Source of the DNA: Rosenbergiella metrosideri
Lineage (GTDB): Bacteria > Pseudomonadota > Gammaproteobacteria > Enterobacterales > Enterobacteriaceae
DNA length: 64,000 nucleotides
Direction: 5' to 3'
NCBI RefSeq assembly: GCF_022602565.1
Contig: NZ_JALBCV010000009.1
Span: forward strand, 1-64,000
How positions within the stretch are numbered: the first letter of the stretch is position 1; every line of letters begins with the position of its first letter. The notes beneath the pieces were generated by a model that was not told the DNA's origin, did no database searches, and saw nothing but the letters and a program-made list of their open reading frames with translations. Position numbers and translations under genes: made by a program. This document shows positions 21,602 to 33,373 of the stretch, piece by piece.

Positions 21602-22951
21602 CTACAAGCGAGAGAAATCATTGAAAAGTGCCAGGCCCATTAACAGTATTAGTAGTACTGAACCAATACGATAACTGAATGCCTGAACTCGCTCTGACAC
21701 TGCCCCGCCTTTGATTTTCTCAATCAAGAGGAAGAGTAAATGCCCTCCATCTAACACAGGTAAGGGAACTAAGTTGATGATCCCTAAATTCACACTAATT
21801 AATGCTAAAAACATTAAATAGTAAATCATGCCATATCCCGCTGAGGCCCCTGCACCTTGTGCAATCGAGATTGGACCACTGAGGCTATTCAGCTTGATAT
21901 CGCCTAACACTAACTTACCAAGCATTGTTACAGTAAGCTTTATCAGTTGCCAGGATTTAGTCGTGGCCTCTGCCAAGGCAGATAATGGACCATAACGGTG
22001 CTCGGTTTTATAAGCATCCGGTAGCGGTTCAACACGAGGTATTACCCCTGCAAAGCCTTCTTTACTTGAGCCCGGCTTAACGTCTGGCGTTAAGATCAAC
22101 GCCACCAATCTCCCCTCGCGCTCGACGTCCACTTTTAACGGCTGTTGTGGACTGTCTTTAATTACCTTGGCAAAAAAGGCCCAATCATACACCTGCTGAC
22201 CGTTGACTTTAGCGATCCTATCGCCAGCTTGCAAACCTGCTTTATCGGCTGGAGAACTTTTTTGCACTTGGGCGAGCACTTGTTCAATTTTTGGTTGAAC
22301 CGGAATCAAGCCTAAGGCGACCAGGGGGTCCTGCTTTTCTGGGTCAAATTTCCACTGTCGTAAGTCGACATGTTTTTCGACCTGCCCCTGTTGACCACGC
22401 AGAGTTACCATTAGTTCAGCTGAAGTATCACCAATTTTTGATATCAGGGCTAAACGGGCAGCATCCCAGTCAGGAGTTTCGATACCGTCTATCGATTTTA
22501 GTTCCGCGCCAGCGGTTAAATGAGATTGCTCAGCGATCGAACCACTCACTACCTGCCCAATAATTGGCTTGACTGCCGGAACGCCATGCATAAAGACCAA
22601 CCAATAGGCCACTATCGCAAACAGAAAATTTGCCACCGGCCCTGCGGCAATAATGGCACTGCGTTGGCCTACTGTCTTATAGTCAAACGCTTCGTGACGG
22701 CGATCTTCGGGCACTGCCTCGACACGACTATCCAGCATCTTAACGTAACCGCCGAGAGGAATAACTGCGATAACAAACTCTGTCCCTTTCTTATCCTTAC
22801 GCCGCCAGATAGCAGGACCAAAACCTATTGAAAAACGCTCAACCCAAACTCCACAACGTCGCGCTACCCAAAAATGTCCAAACTCATGAACAGTGATAAG
22901 TATCGCTATAGCGACAATAAACGCTGCAAGACTCCAGAAAAAACTTCCCAA
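21602..22951 (-). CDS. rseP: Site-2 protease RseP
   Basis: RseP, 449 aa, inner-membrane zinc protease that cuts RseA (sigma-E release) and remnant signal peptides. HEFGH (H22, E23, H26) lies in the first membrane segment and the third zinc ligand is in PVLDGGHLL near the C-terminus; two circularly permuted PDZ domains lie between. The start is TTG at 22951, preceded by AAGGAG with 7-nt spacing, and no better ATG exists. Neighbours cdsA and bamA are as in E. coli. Confidence 0.97.
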   Translation of the reverse strand: MGSFFWSLAAFIVAIAILITVHEFGHFWVARRCGVWVERFSIGFGPAIWRRKDKKGTEFVIAVIPLGGYVKMLDSRVEAVPEDRRHEAFDYKTVGQRSAIIAAGPVANFLFAIVAYWLVFMHGVPAVKPIIGQVVSGSIAEQSHLTAGAELKSIDGIETPDWDAARLALISKIGDTSAELMVTLRGQQGQVEKHVDLRQWKFDPEKQDPLVALGLIPVQPKIEQVLAQVQKSSPADKAGLQAGDRIAKVNGQQVYDWAFFAKVIKDSPQQPLKVDVEREGRLVALILTPDVKPGSSKEGFAGVIPRVEPLPDAYKTEHRYGPLSALAEATTKSWQLIKLTVTMLGKLVLGDIKLNSLSGPISIAQGAGASAGYGMIYYLMFLALISVNLGIINLVPLPVLDGGHLLFLLIEKIKGGAVSERVQAFSYRIGSVLLILLMGLALFNDFSRL

Positions 22952-22962
22952 AGGTTAACTCC

Positions 22963-23820
22963 TTATTTCACCTGAAATATGAGTAATAGCACGCAAGTAA
23001 AGACGGGGACAGCCGCCGTCAAACTATCGATTCTATCAAGAATACCGCCGTGTCCTGGGATCAGGTTGCCACTATCTTTAATACCTGACGCACGCTTGAA
23101 CATGCTTTCCGTCAGATCGCCCAACACAGAAGCTAAGGTAGCAATGACTGCACTACAGATGAGGCTAGTCGGTGCAACATTGAGGGGCGCAAAATAGGCA
23201 AATGCCCAAGCGATTACCGCTGAAGTCGCTAGGCCACCTAAACATCCTTCTAGCGTCTTACCTGGTGATACTTTCGGTGCAAGTTTATGTCGACCAAATA
23301 ACTTTCCAAAGAGGTAGGCACCTGAATCGGCCCCCCACACAAGTAGAAGAACAAATAACAGCCACCAGGCACCAGCATAGCGGTCAAAATCGTAATGATA
23401 TTGACGTAGGACTAGCATGCCCCAAAAAAAAGGGACTAGTGTCAAGGCACCGAAAATTAACGGTAAAAGTCTTGAACGTTCCCATAATATTTTCGATTTT
23501 GGGTAGGCAAGTACCATCAGCAATGCGACGCACCACCAGCTAAGGGAGATCCAAAGAGAGAGAGCGACATAAGGCTGATGGATATCGCGTTGATAAGGTG
23601 GCAACATAAACACCATACCGGCAAGTAACAATCCGAATACTAATGCGAGGAGAATACGTTGCAAGGGTGTCTTTAGCCCGGCGAACTGCCCCCACTCCCA
23701 TGCGGCGAGCATGGTAATGGTCAAGACGACCAGAATGAAGCCATCAGCAGGGAGGAAAAAGAGTGCCGCAATAACAAGTGGTATCAGAATAATTGCGGTT
23801 AAGAGTCGAGACTTTAACAA
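22963..23820 (-). CDS. cdsA: Phosphatidate cytidylyltransferase
   Basis: CdsA, 285 aa, makes CDP-diacylglycerol from phosphatidate and CTP at the inner membrane. It has around eight hydrophobic segments and the family signature near the C-terminus (SVLGDLTESMFKRASGIKDSG, then LIPGHGGILDRIDSL). The start is TTG at 23820 behind GGGGG, giving MLKSRL as in E. coli MLKYRL. It lies 15 nt after uppS and 11 nt before rseP. Confidence 0.96.
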   Translation of the reverse strand: MLKSRLLTAIILIPLVIAALFFLPADGFILVVLTITMLAAWEWGQFAGLKTPLQRILLALVFGLLLAGMVFMLPPYQRDIHQPYVALSLWISLSWWCVALLMVLAYPKSKILWERSRLLPLIFGALTLVPFFWGMLVLRQYHYDFDRYAGAWWLLFVLLLVWGADSGAYLFGKLFGRHKLAPKVSPGKTLEGCLGGLATSAVIAWAFAYFAPLNVAPTSLICSAVIATLASVLGDLTESMFKRASGIKDSGNLIPGHGGILDRIDSLTAAVPVFTCVLLLIFQVK

Positions 23821-23835
23821 AAAAACCCCCGGATA

Positions 23836-24588
23836 TTAGGATTCATTGGACACGACACCGCCAAATCGGCGTTCACGCTGAGAGAAGGCATCCAACGCTC
23901 CTTGAAATTCTTGTTCATCAAAATCGGGCCAAAGCACCGGGCTAAAATAGAACTCTGCATACGCTACTTGCCATATCAAGAAATTACTAATTCGATACTC
24001 ACCACCGGTTCTGATCACAAGATCCACGGCAGGTAAGTCCGAGAGGCAAAGCTGCGAGTTCAAGCTATCTTCCGTAATATCTTCTGGTTGTAGTACTCCC
24101 TTTTTCACTTGTTCCACTAGCTGTTTCACGCCATGGACGACATCCCAACGTCCACCATAGTTCGCGGCAATGTTTAAGGTCAATCCACTATTTTCTGCCG
24201 TGAGCATTTCCGCTTTAGCGATGCGGTCTTGAATTTTTTTGTTAAAACCTGAGGTATCGCCAATCACGCGTAAGCGAACATTATTTTTATGTAATGATTT
24301 TACTTCGCTCTCTAAAGCCCAGATAAATAGCTCCATTAGCGCAGTCACTTCTTGGGCCGGCCTGCTCCAGTTTTCGCTACTGAAAGCATAGAGAGTGAGC
24401 GCCTTAAGGTGGTGTTTAGCCGCAAAACGTACCGTTTTCCTAACAGCCTTAGCGCCAGCTTTATGGCCTGACATCCTTAATTTACCGCGATTTTTCGCCC
24501 AACGTCCGTTCCCATCCATAATGATAGCAACGTGTTGTGGTAAAATTTGAGGTAGCCATTCTGCTTCATTTTGGCCTTTTGACAACAT
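23836..24588 (-). CDS. uppS: Undecaprenyl diphosphate synthase
   Basis: UppS (IspU), 250 aa, cis-prenyltransferase adding eight isoprenyl units to FPP to form the C55 carrier for peptidoglycan and O-antigen. Visible hallmarks are the diphosphate-binding MDGNGRWAKNRG near residue 24, SSENWSRP, and RTGGEYRISNFLIWQVAYAEF. It opens the uppS-cdsA-rseP-bamA run. The 160-nt gap to dxr shows nothing distinctive. Confidence 0.97.
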   Translation of the reverse strand: MLSKGQNEAEWLPQILPQHVAIIMDGNGRWAKNRGKLRMSGHKAGAKAVRKTVRFAAKHHLKALTLYAFSSENWSRPAQEVTALMELFIWALESEVKSLHKNNVRLRVIGDTSGFNKKIQDRIAKAEMLTAENSGLTLNIAANYGGRWDVVHGVKQLVEQVKKGVLQPEDITEDSLNSQLCLSDLPAVDLVIRTGGEYRISNFLIWQVAYAEFYFSPVLWPDFDEQEFQGALDAFSQRERRFGGVVSNES

Positions 24589-24748
24589 ATCGGGCTTTAC
24601 TCTCTCTAAAAACGCATCGGTTTATTCGCAACTTTTTTCCGGTAGCCTATTCCAATCAATTAAGAGTACGCGTGAAATCAGAAAAGACGGCGAGCGACTA
24701 TACCATTTTCCGCATAGAGCGACAAATCTGTTGCCCTGCAGAAAAGCC

Positions 24749-25942
24749 CTAGAAGAGTCTTTCTATCTGTTGACGTGCTAAGGCGCGGCTCTCTTTATCA
24801 ATTTGTAAAACATCATCGATACTCTTAGGCTCGGCAAAGTGTATTAGACCTAAAACATCTGAATTAAGTGCCGCAATATCTGTGAATAAAATACGTCCCA
24901 GCAAAAATGCGGCAACCGCCACTTCATTTACAGCATTTAATGCCGTAGTAAAGGACTGACCTTTATCGCAAGCTTCGATAGCCAGTGCCAGACAAGGGTA
25001 ACGTTGGTAATCCGGGTGATCAAAAGTCAAGGATTGCAGCTGGGTGAAATCTAAAGGATTACCACCGGTACTCACACGATTCGGCCATGCCATTGAGTGG
25101 GCAATCGGTGTTCTCATGTCGGGTGTTCCCAACTGCGCGATTACGCTACCATCGCGATAACGGACCATCGAGTGGATGACTGACTGCGGATGAATGATAA
25201 CTTCCATCTGCGCGCGTTGGGCATTAAACAGCCATCTCGCTTCAATATATTCCAAACCTTTATTCATCATGGTTGCCGAGTCCACCGAGATCTTTCTACC
25301 CATTGACCAATTAGGATGGGCGCAAGCTTGGTCCGGTGTCTTGTGGACGAGTTCTTCTACTGGCGTCTGCCTAAACGGCCCGCCGGACCCGGTAAGAATG
25401 ATGGAGTCGACACCGTTATCGCTTAAGTCACCATACCCAAGTTGTTGTTGCAAAGTCTCAGGTAAACTCTGAAAAATAGCATTGTGTTCACTATCCACTG
25501 GTAACAAACGTGCATTGTAGTCATGGACTGCATCCATAAATAATTTGCCACAGGTCACCAAGGACTCTTTATTGGCTAAAAGGACACGCTTACTTGCTTT
25601 GATTGCAGAAAGTGTCGGCAAAAGTCCGGATGCACCAACGATTGATGACATCACTTGATCGACTTCGGGTAATGCCGCCAGTTCTGATGCAGCCTTTATA
25701 CCTGAAGAGACATCGATCGATAAATTTAATGTCGCCAGCCGCTCACGCAGCTCTCTCGCAGATTCATCGTCTGCCATGGCGACATAATCTGGTCGGAATT
25801 CTACACATTGCTCGGCCATCAAAGCAGAATTTTTTCCACCGACTAATGCGCTTACCTTATATAACTCAGGATTTTCTCTCACCACATCCAAGGTGTTAGT
25901 GCCTATCGAGCCGGTAGAACCCAGTATCGTTAATCGTTGCAT
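24749..25942 (-). CDS. dxr: 1-deoxy-D-xylulose 5-phosphate reductoisomerase
   Basis: Dxr (IspC), 397 aa, converts DXP to MEP with NADPH, the first committed MEP-pathway step. The N-terminal Rossmann motif is [13 protein letters not shown]. The metal and substrate segment [11 protein letters not shown], the flexible loop ([14 protein letters not shown]...[23 protein letters not shown]) and the C-terminal helical domain are all present. It stands alone between frr, with its terminator, and uppS. Confidence 0.97.
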   Translation of the reverse strand: MQRLTILGSTGSIGTNTLDVVRENPELYKVSALVGGKNSALMAEQCVEFRPDYVAMADDESARELRERLATLNLSIDVSSGIKAASELAALPEVDQVMSSIVGASGLLPTLSAIKASKRVLLANKESLVTCGKLFMDAVHDYNARLLPVDSEHNAIFQSLPETLQQQLGYGDLSDNGVDSIILTGSGGPFRQTPVEELVHKTPDQACAHPNWSMGRKISVDSATMMNKGLEYIEARWLFNAQRAQMEVIIHPQSVIHSMVRYRDGSVIAQLGTPDMRTPIAHSMAWPNRVSTGGNPLDFTQLQSLTFDHPDYQRYPCLALAIEACDKGQSFTTALNAVNEVAVAAFLLGRILFTDIAALNSDVLGLIHFAEPKSIDDVLQIDKESRALARQQIERLF

Positions 25943-25993
25943 CGACTTTCCATTCTCTTAGTGAGGTGAGAACACATCATTACCCAATGACCT

Positions 25994-26043
25994 AAACAAA
26001 ACGCCGTAAGAAAACTCAATCACTGAGCCCTCATTACGGCGTT
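25994..26043 (-). terminator. Branched hairpin terminator after frr
   Basis: A 10-bp stem AACGCCGTAA/TTACGGCGTT (26034-26043, 26000-26009) encloses a 24-nt loop with a nested CTCA/TGAG stem. On the minus strand TTTTGTTT follows. It lies 18 nt past the frr stop. Confidence 0.7.
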
Positions 26044-26061
26044 GTAAAGCAGAATTAATGC

Positions 26062-26619
26062 TTAGAAATCGAGAAGTTCTTTCTCTTTATCCGCAAGTGC
26101 AGCATCAACTTTTTTGATGCTTACATCGGTGAGTTTTTGAACATCATCTTGAGAGCGACGATCATCATCTTCACTGATTTCTTTATCTTTTAATAACGCC
26201 TTCACTTTATCATTTGCGTCACGGCGCACATTCCGCACCGAAACACGGCCTTGTTCAGCTTCAGCACGAACAATTTTGATTAAGTCTTTACGGCGTTCTT
26301 CCGTCAACGCAGGAAGTGGCACGCGAATATCGGCCCCTGCAGAACTCGGGTTTAATCCTAAGTCTGACGCCATAATCGCTTTTTCGACCGCCGGGCCCAT
26401 AGAGCGATCAAAAACGTTGATCTTTAACGTTCTTGAGTCTTCTACCGTAACACTGGCTAATTGACGCAGTGGCGTAGGGGTACCGTAGTATTCGACGACA
26501 ATACCATCAAGCAGTGACGGGGACGCACGTCCGGTACGAATTTTGCTGATAGCTGTTTTAAACGCTTCAACACACTTGTCCATACGGACTTCTGCATCTT
26601 TTTTAATATCGTTAATCAC
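26062..26619 (-). CDS. frr: Ribosome recycling factor
   Basis: RRF, 185 aa, splits post-termination ribosomes with EF-G. The sequence has the three-helix bundle with [33 protein letters not shown] and the C-terminal [15 protein letters not shown] place the start at a GTG (26617-26619), giving (M)[14 protein letters not shown] as in E. coli [15 protein letters not shown], behind AAGGG. An ATG nine codons upstream is possible but outside the family alignment. It follows pyrH by 130 nt. Confidence 0.93.
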   Translation of the reverse strand: MINDIKKDAEVRMDKCVEAFKTAISKIRTGRASPSLLDGIVVEYYGTPTPLRQLASVTVEDSRTLKINVFDRSMGPAVEKAIMASDLGLNPSSAGADIRVPLPALTEERRKDLIKIVRAEAEQGRVSVRNVRRDANDKVKALLKDKEISEDDDRRSQDDVQKLTDVSIKKVDAALADKEKELLDF

Positions 26620-26749
26620 TTTAAAACCCTTGGATTGTTGATGCACTCCGATGACTGTCGGAGTAATTCACTTTACCTGTCACTCTGGCCGACAGCCCCG
26701 AACGAACTTATCTCTACCAGAATATACCTTATTTTCTAAGACACAGGAA

Positions 26750-27475
26750 TTATTGCGAAATTAATGTGCCTTCATTTTCGCCCATCACAACTCGACGCAA
26801 CGCACCTGGCTTATTCATGTTGAAAACACGAATCGGTAAATTATGATCGCGTGCTAGCGTAAAGGCAGCAAGATCCATGACTTTCAGCTCACGCTCTAAA
26901 ACGTCTTGATAGCTGATTTTATCGTGAAGCACTGCATCAGGGAATTGAACGGGGTCGGCAGAATAGACACCATCAACTTTCGTTGCTTTTAAGACGACAT
27001 CTGCTTCAATTTCAATTCCACGAAGACAGGCTGCTGAGTCGGTGGTGAAGAATGGATTTCCCGTTCCTGCTGAGAAGATAACAACTTTATTCTGGCGCAG
27101 TAGGCTAATTGCTTCCGCCCAGCTGTAGTTATCGCACACACCATTCAAAGGGATGGCTGACATCAAGCGTGCATTGACGTATGCACGATGAAGGGCATCA
27201 CGCATCGCTAAGCCATTCATTACTGTTGCAAGCATTCCCATGTGGTCACCGACAACACGGTTCATACCTGCCTTCGCCAGACCGGCTCCACGGAATAAAT
27301 TGCCGCCACCAATAACGACACCGACCTGAATACCAAGTTCGACTAACTCTTTAACTTCCTGAGCCATGCGGTCTAAGATACTCGCATCAATGCCAAAACC
27401 TTCAGTTCCTTGAAGCGCTTCGCCACTCAGTTTAAGAAGAATACGTTGATATACAGGTTTTGCGTTCGTCGCCAT
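26750..27475 (-). CDS. pyrH: UMP kinase
   Basis: PyrH, 241 aa, hexameric UMP kinase of the amino-acid-kinase fold; it makes UDP for all pyrimidine nucleotides. The blocks [44 protein letters not shown] and [13 protein letters not shown] are characteristic. The order rpsB-tsf-pyrH-frr is the usual gammaproteobacterial one. Confidence 0.98.
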   Translation of the reverse strand: MATNAKPVYQRILLKLSGEALQGTEGFGIDASILDRMAQEVKELVELGIQVGVVIGGGNLFRGAGLAKAGMNRVVGDHMGMLATVMNGLAMRDALHRAYVNARLMSAIPLNGVCDNYSWAEAISLLRQNKVVIFSAGTGNPFFTTDSAACLRGIEIEADVVLKATKVDGVYSADPVQFPDAVLHDKISYQDVLERELKVMDLAAFTLARDHNLPIRVFNMNKPGALRRVVMGENEGTLISQ

Positions 27476-27590
27476 AATAGTTTATTCCCGGAAATTGGCT
27501 GAATAATAGGAGTAGTTTTCGGGTTAATCATCCCATATTTTTCGTTGAAAAAAACAGAATGAGAAAAAATCGGATAGTGTTACCGTTGAC

Positions 27591-27622
27591 AAAAAAGAAC
27601 CGCCTAACTGGCGGTTCTTTTT
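27591..27622. terminator. Bidirectional-looking terminator after tsf
   Basis: Stem AAGAACCGCC/GGCGGTTCTT with a 5-nt loop (TAACT on the plus strand), flanked by A5-6 and T5 runs. On the minus strand it begins 5 nt after the tsf stop and ends in TTTTTT. It separates rpsB-tsf from pyrH. Confidence 0.92.
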
Positions 27623-27626
27623 AGCA

Positions 27627-28478
27627 TTAAGACTGCTTAGACATTGCTGCAACTTCTGCAGCGAAGTCAGTCTCAACTTTCTCAATACCTTCACCCACTT
27701 CAAAGCGGATAAAGCCAGTTACGTCAGCGCCTTTTTCTTTCAGCAGTTGACCAACAGTTTTGCTTGGGTCCATAACGAAGCTCTGTCCAGTCAGTGAAAC
27801 TTCACCGGTGAACTTCTCCATACGGCCTTTAACCATTTTTTCTGCGATTTCTTTAGGCTTGCCAGATTGCATCGCGATGTCGAGCTGTACTTGGTACTCT
27901 TTCTCAACAACTTCAGCAGACACATCTTCAGGCTTAACGAATTCTGGCTTGCTTGCAGCGATGTGCATAGCGATTTGCTTAACCAGCTCTTCATCAGCAC
28001 CGGTAGCTGCAACCACAACACCGATACGAGCACCGTGCAGGTAGCTACCTAAAACGTCGCCTTCTAATACTGCAACGCGACGGATGTTGATGTTTTCGCC
28101 AATTTTAGCGACCAGTGCAACACGCTCTTCTTCGAATTGCGCTTTTAACACTTCAACATCAGTGACTTTATCAGCGGCTGCTGCATCTAACACTTTATCA
28201 GCGAACGCTTGGAAGCCAGCATCTTTAGCAACGAAGTCAGTTTGGCAGTTAACTTCTAAGATTACAGCGTAATCGCCAGCAATCTTAGTTTTGATCACGC
28301 CGTCTGCTGCAACGTTACCCGCTTTTTTAGCCGCTTTGATCGCACCAGATTTACGCATGTTTTCGATTGCAAGCTCGATGTCGCCACTCGCTTCAGTCAG
28401 CGCTTTTTTACAATCCATCATGCCTGCGCCAGTACGCTCACGCAGTTCTTTTACCAGAGCAGCGGTAATTTCAGCCAT
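27627..28478 (-). CDS. tsf: Elongation factor Ts
   Basis: EF-Ts, 283 aa (E. coli length), nucleotide-exchange factor for EF-Tu. The UBA-like N-terminus ([17 protein letters not shown]), the core TDFVAKD motif ([15 protein letters not shown]) and the C-terminal module ([12 protein letters not shown]) are clear. The start at 28478 (MAEITA, behind GAGGAAAA) is preferred to an upstream in-frame ATG at 28517. It is cotranscribed with rpsB. Confidence 0.98.
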   Translation of the reverse strand: MAEITAALVKELRERTGAGMMDCKKALTEASGDIELAIENMRKSGAIKAAKKAGNVAADGVIKTKIAGDYAVILEVNCQTDFVAKDAGFQAFADKVLDAAAADKVTDVEVLKAQFEEERVALVAKIGENINIRRVAVLEGDVLGSYLHGARIGVVVAATGADEELVKQIAMHIAASKPEFVKPEDVSAEVVEKEYQVQLDIAMQSGKPKEIAEKMVKGRMEKFTGEVSLTGQSFVMDPSKTVGQLLKEKGADVTGFIRFEVGEGIEKVETDFAAEVAAMSKQS

Positions 28479-28600
28479 TCTATTTTCCTCGGTTAACTGT
28501 GACCTGTTTACTTCCACTATTGGGCCTAAACAGCATCATTTTCGTAGGAGTGAATATGCATCAAACGTCTAAAAGGACATCCAATACATTGAATATACGA

Positions 28601-28620
28601 AGGGGCCATTGCTGGCCCCT
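28601..28620 (-). promoter_or_regulatory. rpsB-tsf intergenic hairpin (possible attenuator)
   Basis: An 8-bp stem AGGGGCCA/TGGCCCCT with a 4-nt loop lies 44 nt after the rpsB stop. No U-run follows (TTCGT), so it could partly attenuate or protect mRNA between rpsB and tsf, but would not fully terminate. Its role is inferred. Confidence 0.5.
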
Positions 28621-28663
28621 GACAGATTACATCTGATGCCAGTACTCTTTCGAGTAAAGATTA

Positions 28664-29581
<918 letters not shown>

Positions 29582-29582
<1 letters not shown>

Positions 29583-29597
29583 GCGCGCTTTATACCA
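29582..29597 (-). promoter_or_regulatory. Extended -10 promoter of rpsB
   Basis: On the minus strand TGG-TATAAA (29589-29597) forms an extended -10, followed by the GC-rich discriminator GCGCGCC (29582-29588). Such discriminators are typical of stringently controlled ribosomal promoters. No good -35 is visible. Confidence 0.55.
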
Positions 29598-29759
29598 TAA
29601 AATAGTCCTTGGTGCTATATTTTGTTCACTTTTAACAGGCTTCAATGGTGCTTTACGAGCGGGCTATTGGCAGCGCAGGGGCAGCCTGTGTTAACCTATG
29701 TCGCAATTATTAGGTAATCGCCAGCGCTGTGTATTCTGGCTACTATGGAAACGAAATTT

Positions 29760-30548
29760 ATGGCTATCTCAATTAAAACACCCGAAGAAATCGAAAAAAT
29801 GCGTGTGGCGGGCCGCCTTGCCGCAGAAGTGCTGGAAATGATTGGTGCACACGTTAAGCCCGGTATTTCCACTGGTGAACTGGATCGCATCTGCGCCACG
29901 TATATTACTGAACAACAACAAGCTGTTTCGGCATGTTTGGGGTACCACGGCTTCCCGAAATCGGTCTGTATTTCTATCAACGAAGTCGTTTGCCACGGTA
30001 TCCCGAGCGACGAACGTCTATTAAAAGAAGGCGATATCGTCAATATCGACGTTACCGTCATCAAAGATGAATACCACGGCGATACCTCAATGATGTTTAT
30101 CGTGGGTAAACCCACTATCCTAGGTGAGCGTCTCTGCAAAATCACTCAAGAGAGTCTATATCTGGCATTACGATTGGTGAAACCAGGTATTCGCTTACGT
30201 ACTCTGGGGAAAGAAATTCAGAAGTTTGTTGAAGCGCAAAATTTCTCCGTGGTACGCGAATACTGTGGCCATGGTATCGGTAAAGGATTCCACGAAGAGC
30301 CACAAGTGCTGCACTACGATGCAGATGATCAAGGTGTCGTATTGCAGGCCGGCATGACGTTCACCATCGAACCGATGGTGAATGCAGGTGACTACCGAAT
30401 TCGCAGCATGAAAGATGGTTGGACAGTAAAAACTAAAGATCGAAGCTTGTCTGCACAATACGAGCATACTATTGTGGTCACAGATACTGGCTGTGAGATT
30501 TTAACGCTTCGTAAAGATGAAACCCTACCTGCGGTGTTAGTCAACTAA
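29760..30548 (+). CDS. map: Methionine aminopeptidase type I
   Basis: Map, 262 aa, removes the initiator methionine from nascent proteins. The five metal ligands of the pita-bread fold can be placed: D in VNIDVTV, D in YHGDTS, H in GHGIGKGFHEEP, E in FTIEPM and E near the end (AQYEHT). The start at 29760 (MAISIKTPEEIEKM) matches E. coli; the in-frame ATG at 29745 is outside the family. It is divergent from rpsB across 370 nt and precedes glnD, as in E. coli. Confidence 0.97.
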   Translation: MAISIKTPEEIEKMRVAGRLAAEVLEMIGAHVKPGISTGELDRICATYITEQQQAVSACLGYHGFPKSVCISINEVVCHGIPSDERLLKEGDIVNIDVTVIKDEYHGDTSMMFIVGKPTILGERLCKITQESLYLALRLVKPGIRLRTLGKEIQKFVEAQNFSVVREYCGHGIGKGFHEEPQVLHYDADDQGVVLQAGMTFTIEPMVNAGDYRIRSMKDGWTVKTKDRSLSAQYEHTIVVTDTGCEILTLRKDETLPAVLVN

Positions 30549-30572
30549 GTAAGATCTTACCGAATTAATCAT

Positions 30573-30599
30573 AAAGCCGGCTACCTGCCGGCTTTTTTT
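30573..30599 (+). terminator. Intrinsic terminator between map and glnD
   Basis: Nine-bp stem AAAGCCGGC/GCCGGCTTT with a TACCT loop, and a run of seven T overlapping the 3' arm. It begins 25 nt after the map stop and ends 18 nt before the glnD ATG. Confidence 0.9.
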
Positions 30600-30616
30600 A
30601 TGATGAGAATAAGTAA

Positions 30617-33268
30617 ATGAGCGAGCCTGTTCCTCAAGCTTTGACTGAATTAATCCACGTTCCAGACAGCTGGCAAGACGATCAATTGCAGCGTGATAGT
30701 ATTAAAGCCGCTTTAGACTGCTTTCAGCAGCGCTCCGCTGAAGCCTTTGATCAAGGCGTGGCCGTTGATGAACTTATCGCTGCGCGTAGCCATTTTATCG
30801 ATCATCTCCTACAGCGACTCTGGACCTACTATCAGCTCACTGAATCGACCGAACTGGCGTTAGTTGCCGTCGGGGGCTATGGCCGTCAAGAATTGCTACC
30901 ACTCTCAGATATCGATTTATTAATTCTGAGTCGCCAGCCTCTTACTCCAGCGCAAGCCCAACATATAAGCGAACTTATCACCCTACTTTGGGACATTAAA
31001 CTCGAGGTTGGGCAAAGCGTTCGCACACTCGATGAGTGTCTAACAGAGGGGCTAGCAGACTTAACGATTGCCACCAATTTAATCGAATCGAGAATGTTGA
31101 TCGGTGATGTCTCGTTATTTCTTGAACTGCAAAAAAATATATTTAGCGAAGAGTTCTGGCCCTCTGTCCACTTTTTTTCAGCAAAAATTAAAGAGCAAAC
31201 CGAACGCCACCTTCGCTATCACGGTACCAGTTATAATCTAGAGCCCGACATCAAAAGCAGCCCAGGAGGATTACGCGATATCCATATGTTGCAATGGGTT
31301 GCACACCGCCACTTCGGCGCGACATCCTTAGATAATATGGTGCAATTCGGTTTTCTTACCGACGAAGAGCGCGATGAACTTAAAAAATGTCAATCATTCC
31401 TCTGGCGATTACGTTTTGCGTTGCATCAAACCCTAACCCGCTATGACAATCGATTATTGTTTGATCGCCAACTCTCTGTCGCAACCCGCCTCAATTATCT
31501 CGGTGAAGGCAATACCCCTGTTGAAAAGATGATGAAGGATTACTATCGTGTGACGCGCCGTATCCGCGAGCTTAATACGATGTTATTGCAGTTGTTTGAT
31601 GAAGCGATACTCACTCTACCGACCACGGAACGTCCTCGCCCTATCGATGACCTTTTTCGGTTAAGAGGTGACCTGATCGAACTTCGGGATAACCAGAGCT
31701 TTACTCAATCACCCGAAACGATCTTAAAGATGTTTCTCGTGATGGTTCGTCATCCAGAAATCACCGGCATCTATTCAGCAACCTTGCGTCAACTGCGCTT
31801 AGCACTACAGCAACTGGAAAAACCGCTGTGTGATATCGCTGCGGCTAGACCCCTTTTTCTCGAGATTTTAGGCAGCAGCGGAGCAGTAAGCCGAGCATTG
31901 ATGCCGATGCACCACCATGGCGTATTAGCAGCTTATCTGCCGCAATGGGAATCGATAGTCGGTCAGATGCAGTTCGATCTGTTCCACGCTTATACCGTTG
32001 ATGAGCACACCATGCGGGTGCTACAGAAGCTAGAAAGTTTCGGTAAAGAAGAGGTCCGTCCACAGCACCCATTATGCGTAGAAATTTGGCAACGTTCGCC
32101 TAATCACCAAATTTTAATTATTGCGGCTATCTTTCACGATATTGCGAAGGGCCGAGGGGGCGACCACAGCCTGCTCGGCGCTGAAGATGTTCACGCTTTT
32201 GCAAAGCTACATCAACTCAACTCTCGCGACAGTGATCTGATTGCTTGGCTGGTCGAACATCATCTTTTGATGTCCGTCACCGCACAACGCCGAGATATTC
32301 AAGACCCAGAAGTTATTCGCCAATTCTCTGAAATAATGGTCAATGAACGCCAACTCAAGTTCTTAACCTGTCTGACTGTCGCGGATATTTGTGCAACTAA
32401 TGAAAGTCTGTGGAACAGCTGGAAACAGAGCTTATTACGTGAGCTCTTCATTGCAACTGAAAAACAGCTGCGTCGTGGCAAAGATAAACGTCCCGATCTT
32501 CGTTCGCGGGTCAGGCATAATCGCCAGCAAGCGCTAGCACTATTGCGTATGAACGATGTGAATGAAAATCGCCTTTTCCATTTATGGAATCGCTGTCGAG
32601 CAGATTATTTTTTACGCCATACGCCGACACAATTAGCTTGGCATGCACAGCACTTGCTCAAACATAGCCTATCCGAACCCTTAGTGTTGATTAGCCCACA
32701 ATCTGCAAGGGGGGGAACAGAGATATTTATCTGGAGCCCGGACCGCGCCTATTTATTCGCTACGGTTGCCGGTGAATTAGATAGGAGAAACTTAAGCGTT
32801 CACGACGCCCAAATTTTTACTAACCGTGATGGAATGGCGATGGATACGTTTATTGTCCTTGAGCCAGAGGGTTCCCCTTTAGCACCAGATCGTCATGCCT
32901 CAATCATTCAAGGTCTGACGCAATCCTTGCAGCAAGAGAAATGGACAATACCGAAAACAAGACGGACGTCATCACGCTTGCGTCACTTCACCGTTGAAAC
33001 GCGCGTGCACTATTTACCTGGTCATACCGACCGGAGGACATATTTAGAGCTTGTTGCCTTAGACCAACCCGGTTTATTAGCGCAGATTGGCGCGATATTT
33101 GCTGAGCTTGATATTTCTCTCCACGGTGCTCGAATCAGTACAATTGGTGAGCGTGTTGAAGATTTATTCATTCTTGCCGACAACGAACGCCGTGGATTGA
33201 GTAAAAAAATGCGCGAGCAACTGCGTCAAAGGTTGACAGAGACCCTCAATCCAACCGATAAAATATAG
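30617..33268 (+). CDS. glnD: Bifunctional uridylyltransferase/uridylyl-removing enzyme
   Basis: GlnD, 883 aa, senses glutamine and uridylylates or deuridylylates PII (GlnB/GlnK), setting nitrogen assimilation. The N-terminal nucleotidyltransferase motif is GGYGRQEL...DID (G86-G87 to D98-D100). A central HD hydrolase domain follows ([25 protein letters not shown]). Two C-terminal ACT domains lie at about residues 705-785 ([15 protein letters not shown]) and 815-875 ([16 protein letters not shown]). Length is close to E. coli (890). A G7 tract at 32709-32715 lies inside the gene. Confidence 0.98.
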   Translation: MSEPVPQALTELIHVPDSWQDDQLQRDSIKAALDCFQQRSAEAFDQGVAVDELIAARSHFIDHLLQRLWTYYQLTESTELALVAVGGYGRQELLPLSDIDLLILSRQPLTPAQAQHISELITLLWDIKLEVGQSVRTLDECLTEGLADLTIATNLIESRMLIGDVSLFLELQKNIFSEEFWPSVHFFSAKIKEQTERHLRYHGTSYNLEPDIKSSPGGLRDIHMLQWVAHRHFGATSLDNMVQFGFLTDEERDELKKCQSFLWRLRFALHQTLTRYDNRLLFDRQLSVATRLNYLGEGNTPVEKMMKDYYRVTRRIRELNTMLLQLFDEAILTLPTTERPRPIDDLFRLRGDLIELRDNQSFTQSPETILKMFLVMVRHPEITGIYSATLRQLRLALQQLEKPLCDIAAARPLFLEILGSSGAVSRALMPMHHHGVLAAYLPQWESIVGQMQFDLFHAYTVDEHTMRVLQKLESFGKEEVRPQHPLCVEIWQRSPNHQILIIAAIFHDIAKGRGGDHSLLGAEDVHAFAKLHQLNSRDSDLIAWLVEHHLLMSVTAQRRDIQDPEVIRQFSEIMVNERQLKFLTCLTVADICATNESLWNSWKQSLLRELFIATEKQLRRGKDKRPDLRSRVRHNRQQALALLRMNDVNENRLFHLWNRCRADYFLRHTPTQLAWHAQHLLKHSLSEPLVLISPQSARGGTEIFIWSPDRAYLFATVAGELDRRNLSVHDAQIFTNRDGMAMDTFIVLEPEGSPLAPDRHASIIQGLTQSLQQEKWTIPKTRRTSSRLRHFTVETRVHYLPGHTDRRTYLELVALDQPGLLAQIGAIFAELDISLHGARISTIGERVEDLFILADNERRGLSKKMREQLRQRLTETLNPTDKI

Positions 33269-33373
33269 TTCAAGGAAGATCGTAATGGGTAAAGTCTTTA
33301 CGCTTTACCCCACACTGGTAGTTGAGTTTTATTTACTGCTTACTTAGACAATGAGAATTTTTGGGAAATTATG

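Noticed and set aside
9895-24588. The accA-to-uppS block as a novel gene cluster
   Set aside because: Its order and content are the ordinary gammaproteobacterial lpx/fab/bam arrangement.
26645-26664. ACTCCGA/TCGGAGT hairpin upstream of frr
   Set aside because: Seven-bp stem with no U-run; it may be a processing or attenuation site between pyrH and frr, but the support is too thin for a feature.
33287-33310. GGGTAAAG/CTTTACCC hairpin between glnD and dapD as a terminator
   Set aside because: No U-run follows, and the loop is 8 nt; mentioned only under dapD.
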